DNA of 5,400 bases from Candidatus Zixiibacteriota bacterium. Lineage in GTDB: Bacteria > Zixibacteria > MSB-5A5 > SM1-73. Under the pieces are notes generated by a model. The model saw only the letters and a list, made by a program, of their open reading frames with translations, did not search any database and was not told the origin of the DNA. Of this stretch, positions 1-4,743 are shown in pieces. The stretch is from NCBI GenBank assembly GCA_020341875.1, contig CP070839.1, forward strand, positions 678,058-683,457, given 5' to 3'. Numbering within the stretch: the stretch's first letter is position 1; each line of letters begins with the position of its first letter. A program made the translations under genes and the position numbers.

Positions 1-89
1 CGGTCGACGCCGCCGGTGATGGTGTCGTCGTTGCGCCCCCCGTAGATGGTGTTCTGGCCCGAGGGGTCGGTGAGCGTATTCGTGTTCAA
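1..89 (-). pseudogene. RTX-like calcium-binding repeat fragment, cut by the window edge
   Basis: Read on the minus strand from 89 down to 3, this gives 29 codons that include GQNTIYGGRNDDTITGG. That is a recognisable though degenerate RTX nonapeptide (GGxGxDxxx): the fourth glycine is replaced by Asn while the Asp and the hydrophobic position remain. RTX repeats form Ca2+-binding parallel beta-rolls in secreted proteins. The frame is closed on its N-terminal side by a TAG at 104-102. The only possible start is TTG at 89-87, with no ribosome binding site, and an RTX module so close to an N-terminus would be unusual. GC is about 67% in 1-83 and about 49% in 84-163 (hand count). It may be the remnant of a neighbouring gene or an assembly join. 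It could also be chance, since only one repeat unit is visible. Confidence 0.35.
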
Positions 90-98
90 AGAAAGGTC

Positions 99-128
99 TT
101 GCTAAAGAAGGCGCGTGGCTTATATTAT
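99..128 (+). promoter_or_regulatory. putative sigma-70-like promoter for the tandem dockerin-propeller genes
   Basis: TTGCTA at 99-104 (4 of 6 matches to TTGACA) is followed 16 bp later by TATATT at 121-126, or 18 bp later by TATTAT at 123-128 (each 5 of 6 to TATAAT). A transcript would begin near 135, leaving a leader of about 30 nt before the ATG at 164. The start codon is preceded by AGGGGG at 153-158, five bases upstream, a good Shine-Dalgarno. The sigma-factor preferences of this organism are unknown. Confidence 0.4.
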
Positions 129-163
129 AGGTAGGTCATAGGCCTGAGGAACAGGGGGAACGG

Positions 164-1252
164 ATGGGCAGAACGTGTTCAGTTTTCGCGCTTTTGTGCG
201 CGATCCTGTATTTCGCGAGCGAACAAGCGACAGCTCAAATCCCTGGAGACGCGAATGCGGACAGCGTGGTGGATGTGGGGGACGTGGTGTATCAGATCAA
301 CTATCTATACAGGAGTGGGCCGGAACCGGTTTTCTATGAGTGTGGCGATCCCAACGCAGACTGTGTTGTGGACGTGGGAGACATCGTCTACCTAGTCAAC
401 TATCTCTTCAGAGAAGGATCTGATCCTGAGATCGTGTACTGCGACTGGACAGAGCCGGTCAATGTGGGATTACCCATCAACAGCCCCGAAGGTGAGGGAT
501 GGTTTCGCATGACGCCTGACGGAAGGATGGCGGTCTTTGTCTCTAATAGAGAAGGGACATATGGTAATGGAGACATCTGGCACTCTTTCTGGGACAGCGT
601 TTCAGGCACGTGGTCAGAACCGCAGAATTGCGGTCCCAACGTAAACACCATGATCGAAGACCTGGGACCTTGTCTTTCTCCGGATGGCAAGAAACTCTAT
701 TATGTGCAGTTCGAAAGACTGGGGGGATATGGTGGTTGGGACATATGGGTTTCCTCCTGGGATAGCTTAAACAGCGAATGGGGTGAGCTCGAAAACCTTG
801 GGCCAACCATAAACAGCTTCGATGGCGAACGGAGTCCTTTCGTATCGCCGGACGGTTCTGACCTTTATTTCCGGAACAGCTGGGGCATATGGGTTTCCGA
901 ATGGAATGGCTCAGCTTGGGAGACTCCGATCTGGTTGGACACTACTGTCAATGTGTGGCTCACCGAGATGGACCCCTCTGTAACCGCGCACAACAAGACT
1001 CTTTATTTCACGAGGTATTACTACGATTGGCAGATTTGCGTTTCTCGCTGGACCGGAACCGCATGGGGATCTCCACAAGTCCTGGGACCTCAGATTAACG
1101 ACCCAAGCGGAGCGCTACAACCTTATATCTCCCCAGATGGAACCAGGCTCTACTTCATTTCACCCCGACCCGGGGGATTGGGTAGCACGGATGTGTGGGT
1201 GAGCGAGAGAATAGTGACGAAAAAGAAGGAACAGCTAGGTGAAGCAAAGTAG
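164..1252 (+). CDS. secreted dockerin-type protein with PD40/WD40-like beta-propeller repeats (paralog 1)
   Basis: 362 aa. Residues 1-25 form a signal peptide with likely cleavage near ATA-Q25. Two dockerin-type EF-hand loops follow. The first has D29, N31, D33, D37 and D40, the second D62, N64, D66, D70 and D73, each fitting the 1-3-5-9-12 calcium-ligand spacing and followed by a helix such as VVYQINYLYR. Cys60, Cys67 and Cys93 lie in or next to this module and are conserved in the paralog. From about residue 95 on there are five propeller units of the form PDG-x-x-LYF, then DIWVS-x-W, then LGP-x-IN. The PDG turns are at 118, 173, 229 and 324; the fourth unit has AHN (275-277) instead. Such propellers are usually binding scaffolds, and I see no enzyme motif. 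The protein is probably exported or surface-bound. A paralog follows 43 bp downstream. Substrate and partner are unknown. The start is supported by AGGGGG five bases upstream and by alignment with the paralog. Confidence 0.88.
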   Translation: MGRTCSVFALLCAILYFASEQATAQIPGDANADSVVDVGDVVYQINYLYRSGPEPVFYECGDPNADCVVDVGDIVYLVNYLFREGSDPEIVYCDWTEPVNVGLPINSPEGEGWFRMTPDGRMAVFVSNREGTYGNGDIWHSFWDSVSGTWSEPQNCGPNVNTMIEDLGPCLSPDGKKLYYVQFERLGGYGGWDIWVSSWDSLNSEWGELENLGPTINSFDGERSPFVSPDGSDLYFRNSWGIWVSEWNGSAWETPIWLDTTVNVWLTEMDPSVTAHNKTLYFTRYYYDWQICVSRWTGTAWGSPQVLGPQINDPSGALQPYISPDGTRLYFISPRPGGLGSTDVWVSERIVTKKKEQLGEAK

Positions 1253-1295
1253 AATATCCATCTCCTTACTCGAAGCTTCGTTAGGACACGGGGCG

Positions 1296-2405
1296 ATGAA
1301 GAGATGGTTTTTAGCTGTCCTGATCTTCTTGTCTGTGCTCTCTTTTTCAGCTCAGAAAGCCGCGGGCCAGATAGCCGGAGACGCCAACGGCGACAGCGTG
1401 GTGGACGTGGGCGACGTGGTGTATGAGATCAACTATCTGTACCGGAGTGGGCCGGAACCAGTTTTCTATGAGTGTGGCGATCCAACGGCAGACTGCGAAA
1501 TCGATGTCGGCGACATTGTCTTCCTGATCAACTACTTATTCAGAGATGGACCGGACCCAGAGATTGTTGAGTGCGGCTGGAGCGAGCCGATAAACTTAGG
1601 ATCGCCGATCAACACTCCTGACTGGGATCACATGTTTCGCATGACCCCGGACGGCACACTGGCTGTGTGGGCCTCAAACAGACCTGGAACGTACGGCAAC
1701 GACGATATCTGGTACTCAGCTTGGGACAGCATCTCCAGCTCTTGGTCGGAACCCCAGAACTTTGGACTCAACGTAAACGCTGTAGCTGATGACAATTATC
1801 CTTCCCTTTCACCCGATGGGAACAAGCTTTACTGTCTACTGTATGGCAGACCGGGGGGATACGGGGGATGGGACATTTGGGTCTCTACATGGGACAGCTT
1901 GAATCACGACTGGGGGCCAATTGAAAACTTGGGACCACCTATCAACACATTCTACTCTCAATGGTCTCCATTTCTATCGCCGGACGGATCAAAGCTCTAC
2001 TTCAGCAGTAACGGTCTCTGGGTCTCCGACAGGAATGGAAGTGGCTGGGATGAGCCGGTCTCTCTGGGACCAAACATCAATGTCACCGCCACTGAAGCGG
2101 ATGCCTCAGTGACCTTGGATCAGCAGATACTGTATTTCACAAGATATAACTACCGACGTTACATTTGTGTTTCGTACTGGACAGGGACAGAATGGGGCCC
2201 GGTACTGCGATTGGCACCTCCCATTGATGATTCTGTGGGATATATGCAGCCCTATATAACTCCGGATGGATCAAAACTTTATTTCGCCTCAGGAAGAGCA
2301 GGCGGTTTCGGCACTCGTGATGTCTGGATGTCTGAACGGACAGCAATCCGGGGCGAAAGGCGCTTCATAAATCGGCAGGCCCCTGGTGCACCTAACAGGA
2401 AATAG
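1296..2405 (+). CDS. secreted dockerin-type protein with PD40/WD40-like beta-propeller repeats (paralog 2)
   Basis: 369 aa from the ATG at 1296. An in-frame GTG at 1239, with AAGGA eight bases upstream, would add 19 residues. I prefer 1296 because it gives a clean signal peptide (MKRWFLAVLIFLSVLSFSA) and aligns without gaps to the N-terminus of paralog 1. The GTG start would also overlap paralog 1 by 14 bp. Dockerin loops are D29, N31, D33, D37, D40 and D62, (T64), D66, D70, D73; Thr replaces the usual Asn at position 3 of the second loop. Five propeller units follow, with PDG turns at 118, 173, 229 and 323 and a degenerate fourth unit (LDQ). By hand count the dockerin part is about 84% identical to paralog 1 and the propeller about 60%. 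The C-terminus ends in a short basic tail. Probably cotranscribed with paralog 1. Role unknown: export and a binding scaffold are inferred. Confidence 0.88.
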   Translation: MKRWFLAVLIFLSVLSFSAQKAAGQIAGDANGDSVVDVGDVVYEINYLYRSGPEPVFYECGDPTADCEIDVGDIVFLINYLFRDGPDPEIVECGWSEPINLGSPINTPDWDHMFRMTPDGTLAVWASNRPGTYGNDDIWYSAWDSISSSWSEPQNFGLNVNAVADDNYPSLSPDGNKLYCLLYGRPGGYGGWDIWVSTWDSLNHDWGPIENLGPPINTFYSQWSPFLSPDGSKLYFSSNGLWVSDRNGSGWDEPVSLGPNINVTATEADASVTLDQQILYFTRYNYRRYICVSYWTGTEWGPVLRLAPPIDDSVGYMQPYITPDGSKLYFASGRAGGFGTRDVWMSERTAIRGERRFINRQAPGAPNRK

Positions 2406-2420
2406 GTAAATACCTATTTC
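2399..2420 (+). terminator. palindrome across the stop codon of paralog 2, possible terminator
   Basis: GAAATAGGTA (2399-2408) pairs perfectly with TACCTATTTC (2411-2420) around a 2-nt centre; a real hairpin would have 8-9 pairs and a 4-6 nt loop. The stop codon TAG (2403-2405) is inside the left arm. A smaller hairpin follows: AGGGC (2423-2427) with GCCCT (2431-2435). There is no T-run after the stem except the TTTC inside its own arm, so it is a weak terminator candidate. An mRNA 3'-end stabiliser or a protein-binding palindrome is equally possible. Confidence 0.4.
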
Positions 2421-2430
2421 TCAGGGCTTC

Positions 2431-2582
2431 GCCCTCTCCCAAGAGGCGGAAGGAACACGGCTTTCCCTCCCTTGATGGTTCGACAAGCTCACCACAAGTG
2501 GGAGGGAACAAAAGGGAGGGTGAAATCTTCGCGGGCAAAGTGCGCCGACCATTTGAGGAATTACTGACATAACATGGGACGG
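2431..2582 (+). repeat. intergenic repeat, copy A
   Basis: This segment aligns along its length with copy B at 4508-4636 in the same orientation. The only gap is 23 bp present here (2479-2501). Strongly shared blocks are CTCTCCCAAGAGG (2434-2446), TTTCCCTCCCTTGATGG (2462-2478), the 22 bases at 2502-2523, and GCGGGCAAAG (2531-2540). TTCCCTCCC (2463-2471) and GGGAGGGAA (2500-2508) are inverted repeats that can still pair across the insertion. It begins 25 bp after a stop codon. Minus-strand frames through it give low-complexity peptides with strings such as LLGEGEA and GELVEP, typical of non-coding intergenic repeats miscalled as proteins. Confidence 0.8.
2479..2501 (+). repeat. 23-bp insertion nested in repeat copy A
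   Basis: These bases are absent from copy B, where GATGG runs directly into GAGGG. The insert begins TTCGACAAGCTCACC and ends in GG, and the bases before it are also GG, so a 2-bp duplication is possible. From memory, TTCGACAAGCTCA-type strings are a widespread short intergenic motif in many bacterial genomes. It lands in the loop of the repeat's inverted-repeat stem, so it lengthens the loop without breaking the stem. Confidence 0.6.
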
Positions 2583-2656
2583 GTAAAAGGCGGGCTCGTC
2601 CAACCATATCCCTCTCGGCGCCCTCAAGGAAACGGCCCGGGCACCGATAATTGTTG

Positions 2657-2684
2657 TTGACTTCGAGGGAAAAACTCTTATTAA
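2657..2684 (+). promoter_or_regulatory. putative promoter of the ABC-F leader transcript
   Basis: TTGACT at 2657-2662 (5 of 6 to TTGACA) and TATTAA at 2679-2684 (4 of 6 to TATAAT) are 16 bp apart. Transcription would start near 2688-2692, which is tight: the ribosome binding site of the small upstream ORF (2688-2695) would lie at the very 5' end of the RNA. A slightly different -10 in the same AT-rich stretch is possible. Placement is supported by the lack of room for a promoter between the terminator at 2796-2828 and the ABC-F start. Confidence 0.4.
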
Positions 2685-2701
2685 TACAAAGGAGATTCAG
2701 C

Positions 2702-2713
2702 ATGCGAAAGTAG
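2702..2713 (+). CDS. three-codon upstream ORF (Met-Arg-Lys-stop), candidate leader peptide
   Basis: ATG CGA AAG TAG. It is preceded by AAAGGAGA (2688-2695) with seven bases between AGGAG and the ATG, arguably the best ribosome binding site in the window although it fronts only three codons. It lies 130-140 bp before the ABC-F start, and the stem at 2714-2765 begins on the base after its stop codon. Known inducible resistance genes, including some ABC-F genes such as msr(D), use very short leader peptides whose translation stalls when a drug binds the ribosome, and Arg/Lys-containing leaders (MRL-type in erm genes) are known stallers. That this ORF works this way is inference. It could be a chance ATG after a purine-rich stretch. 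Confidence 0.45.
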   Translation: MRK

Positions 2714-2765
2714 CCAATAGACGATCGTTCTCTCAGAGGAAGTGAGTCTTTCATCAGTCTATTGG
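2714..2765 (+). promoter_or_regulatory. leader stem-loop immediately after the upstream ORF
   Basis: CCAATAGAC (2714-2722) is a perfect 9-bp complement of GTCTATTGG (2757-2765), with one further G-U pair possible outside (2713/2766). The 34-nt loop contains GAAGTGAGT (2739-2747), which can pair in 8 of 9 positions with ACTCACCTC (2811-2819), the loop-proximal and 3' part of the downstream terminator. A ribosome paused at the stop codon 2711-2713 would cover to about 2723 and so mask the left arm. This is the geometry of an antiterminator switch; the folding is predicted by eye only. Confidence 0.45.
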
Positions 2766-2795
2766 TGTATCTGTTTCTTGGACAAGCATGTTTTC

Positions 2796-2828
2796 AACCG
2801 AGGCGAGAAAACTCACCTCGGTTTTTTT
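2796..2828 (+). terminator. intrinsic terminator (candidate attenuator) just before the ABC-F gene
   Basis: AACCGAGG (2796-2803) pairs with CCTCGGTT (2816-2823). The stem continues after one C-A mismatch with GAG (2805-2807) and CTC (2812-2814) around an AAAA loop, and a run of seven T (2822-2828) follows. This is a textbook Rho-independent terminator. The run ends 14 bp before the first ATG at 2843, and the ABC-F ribosome binding site (2836-2840) lies in that gap, so no separate promoter fits between them. It must therefore sit in the leader of the ABC-F transcript, where it would act as an attenuator unless read-through is simply constitutive. Confidence 0.8.
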
Positions 2829-2845
2829 GATTTATAGGAGATATG

Positions 2846-4459
2846 ATGACCATACTGAGTGTAAAAGATGTCGGCCACAATTACACTTTCGGCGAAGCAA
2901 ACCTTTTCGACAAGGTCAGTTTTGACATAAACTTCAGCGACAGAGTGGGGCTGATTGGCCCTAATGGCTGCGGCAAGACCACGCTTCTTCGCATAATCGC
3001 CGGGGAGCTAAAGCCCACGTCTGGCGCAATCGTTAGACCGAAGGAGCATCTCGAGCAGGGGTATTTGAGACAAGAGACCAAGGAGAGCTTTCAAGGCTCG
3101 CTCTTTGACTACGTCTTCTCAGTCTCTCCCGAGGCATCCGAGGTCAAGAAGGTAAGGGATGCCTTAGAAGAGGAACTAGAGAAGTCGAGGGATACCCAGC
3201 CGGACTTGGGACTGAAATACAGCACGGCAGAGGAGAGATTCAATTCTCTGAACGGCCCGGAGCTAATTCGGAATGTAACCACGACTCTCTCGGGCTTGGG
3301 GTTTGCGGAGGACCAGTCCGCCATACCATTCGATTCGCTGAGCGGCGGCGAAAAAACCAAGGCATCTTTGGCCAGACTCCTGCTTCAGAAACCGGAATTC
3401 CTGATACTGGACGAACCGACAAATCACCTGGATCGCCCCTCCCTGGAGTGGCTGGAACAGTATCTCCGGAATTTCCACGGCACATATCTGCTGGTGTCAC
3501 ACGATCGTTTCTTCCTGGACAGGACGGTGGATCGAATTCTTGATCTGAGAAGAGGTAAGCTGAAAGAATACAAGGGCGGCTACAGCTTTTATCGAAAGCA
3601 GAGAGACCAAGAGATAGAAAGACAGTGGGAACTCTTCGAGCAAAGACGGAAGCAGGTGCGCAAGTTAAAGGCAGAGTCCCAGCGAAGGAAGGTCTGGTCG
3701 GCGCGAAAGGAGAAACAGAAAACCGGCGCAAAAAAGGAAAAAGGGTTCATCAGCCACAGGGCTGCCAAGCTGGCAAAAAGAGCCAAGGCGGTGGAGAAGA
3801 GAATCGAGCAGGTCGAGAAGGTAGAGAAGCCCTTCGAGGAGAAGAAGATATCCTTGAAATTCCCCCAATTCAAAGAGAGCTCAAAGGCTGTTCTCACAGT
3901 TTCCGATCTGGCAAAATCATTCGGCAAGAAGAGACTCTTCTCCGATCACTCCTTCACCGTCTTGCGAGGGGAGAATCTTTGCATTCTCGGGCCGAATGGT
4001 TCCGGAAAGACGACCCTTATGAGGATCATTCTCGGACAGGAGGAACCGAATGCAGGTGAAGCTCGGCTGGGACATAATGTTCGAATCGGATACTACGACC
4101 AGGAAAGGGCTACCCTTGATCCGCAGAAGACGATTCTGGAGGAGACCGTTGATTCTGACGTCAGCGGCGATCAGGCTTGGGTGAGGACCATTCTGGGTGC
4201 TTTGATGCTCCGAGGGGATTCGGTCAACAAGAAGATCAAGAACTTGAGCGAAGGTGAAAAGGGTAAAGTATATGTCGCCAAACTATTGGTATCCGGGGCG
4301 AATTTTCTTCTGTTGGATGAGCCCACAAATCACCTGGATATAGATGCGAGAGAGGCGGTGGAGAATGCCCTGGCCCAGTATCCCGGCACGATTCTCTTCG
4401 TCTCCCACGATAGGTTTTTCATCGATAGGCTGGCCAGGCAGAGCATCTTGCTTGGCTGA
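2846..4459 (+). CDS. ABC-F family ATPase, ribosomal protection-like
   Basis: 537 aa from the second of two adjacent ATGs. AGGAG (2836-2840) is 5 bases from 2846 but only 2 from 2843, so 2846 is preferred. It has two ABC ATPase domains and no membrane segment. Domain 1: Walker A GPNGCGKT (38-45), Q-loop Q76, signature LSGGE (165-169), Walker B ending DEPTNHLD with catalytic E190, H219. Domain 2: Walker A GPNGSGKT (382-389), Q419, signature LSEGE (467-471, Glu for the usual Gly), DEPTNHLD with E492, H521. A very basic predicted coiled-coil linker (about 245-345) contains WSARKEKQK and GFISHRAAKLAKRAK. ABC-F proteins bind the ribosomal E site and their linker reaches toward the peptidyl-transferase centre. 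From memory this linker resembles Lsa/Vga/VmlR resistance types more than EttA, Uup or YbiT; drug resistance is inferred. The C-terminus stops about 20-25 residues short, lacking the GKL-x-EY-x-GGYS strand seen after domain 1. Probably attenuator-controlled. Confidence 0.9.
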   Translation: MTILSVKDVGHNYTFGEANLFDKVSFDINFSDRVGLIGPNGCGKTTLLRIIAGELKPTSGAIVRPKEHLEQGYLRQETKESFQGSLFDYVFSVSPEASEVKKVRDALEEELEKSRDTQPDLGLKYSTAEERFNSLNGPELIRNVTTTLSGLGFAEDQSAIPFDSLSGGEKTKASLARLLLQKPEFLILDEPTNHLDRPSLEWLEQYLRNFHGTYLLVSHDRFFLDRTVDRILDLRRGKLKEYKGGYSFYRKQRDQEIERQWELFEQRRKQVRKLKAESQRRKVWSARKEKQKTGAKKEKGFISHRAAKLAKRAKAVEKRIEQVEKVEKPFEEKKISLKFPQFKESSKAVLTVSDLAKSFGKKRLFSDHSFTVLRGENLCILGPNGSGKTTLMRIILGQEEPNAGEARLGHNVRIGYYDQERATLDPQKTILEETVDSDVSGDQAWVRTILGALMLRGDSVNKKIKNLSEGEKGKVYVAKLLVSGANFLLLDEPTNHLDIDAREAVENALAQYPGTILFVSHDRFFIDRLARQSILLG

Positions 4460-4507
4460 AGTCAGGCACTCCGAATGGTGGGCAGAAGGCAGGTCACCTT
4501 CTCCCTG

Positions 4508-4636
4508 CCTCTCTCCCAAGAGGAAGAGAGAACACGAATTTCCCTCCCTTGATGGGAGGGAACAAAAGGGAGGGTGAGGTCTACGCGGGCAAAGCCCCCC
4601 GGCCATTGGCCGGACCACCAGCATAACACGCGACGG
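4508..4636 (+). repeat. intergenic repeat, copy B
   Basis: This is the direct-repeat partner of copy A (2431-2582), in the same orientation, without the 23-bp insertion. It starts 48 bp after the ABC-F stop codon. It contains a clean hairpin, TTCCCTCCC (4540-4548), loop TTGAT, GGGAGGGAA (4554-4562), and a second one, CCGGCC (4599-4604), ATT, GGCCGG (4608-4613), which is not conserved in copy A. Neither is followed by a T-run, though the first could help end the ABC-F transcript. Frames through it in both strands give low-complexity peptides and are not genes. Confidence 0.8.
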
Positions 4637-4660
4637 CGAACAGGGGAGGTCACTTAACGC

Positions 4661-4688
4661 TTGATTGTGTCAAGAAAGCTCATATAAT
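4661..4688 (+). promoter_or_regulatory. putative promoter of the membrane-protein operon
   Basis: TTGATT at 4661-4666 (4 of 6) and a perfect TATAAT at 4683-4688 are 16 bp apart. This predicts a start near 4695 and a leader of about 50 nt before the ATG at 4744. A second, overlapping possibility is TTGACT (4692-4697) with GATAAT (4713-4718), but its 15-bp spacer is short. Confidence 0.5.
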
Positions 4689-4743
4689 CATTTGACTTCG
4701 CACGTAAATAAAGATAATTTGCGCACGAGAGTAAAGGGTGAAT

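Noticed and set aside
400..806. Minus-strand frames inside paralog 1
   Set aside because: Antisense shadows of a well-supported secreted protein gene.
2392..2754. Minus-strand 120-codon frame between paralog 2 and the ABC-F gene
   Set aside because: Lies across repeat copy A and the leader; the peptide has low-complexity strings (GELVEP, LLGEGEA) typical of non-coding repeats and no family resemblance.
2788..2930. Plus-strand frame starting ATG at 2788 (MFSTEARKLTS) that crosses the terminator and overlaps the ABC-F start
   Set aside because: Only a weak GGA precedes the ATG and the frame reads through the terminator hairpin into out-of-frame ABC-F sequence; considered as a leader peptide but the mini-ORF at 2702 is far better supported.
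3240..4059. Long frames on both strands inside the ABC-F gene
   Set aside because: Shadows of the conserved ABC-F frame, made open by its Lys/Arg/Glu-rich codons; no motif of their own.
4344..4577. Plus-strand frame overlapping the ABC-F 3' end
   Set aside because: Out of frame with the conserved Walker B and H-loop sequence and extends only through repeat copy B; it does not restore a normal ABC-F C-terminus.
4505..4613. Repeat copy B hairpins as CRISPR-like or tRNA-like structure
   Set aside because: No regular spaced repeats and no cloverleaf; only two simple hairpins inside a two-copy repeat.
4283..4653. Minus-strand frames over the end of the ABC-F gene and repeat copy B
   Set aside because: Antisense of a clear coding region continued into a non-coding repeat; no ribosome binding site or domain.
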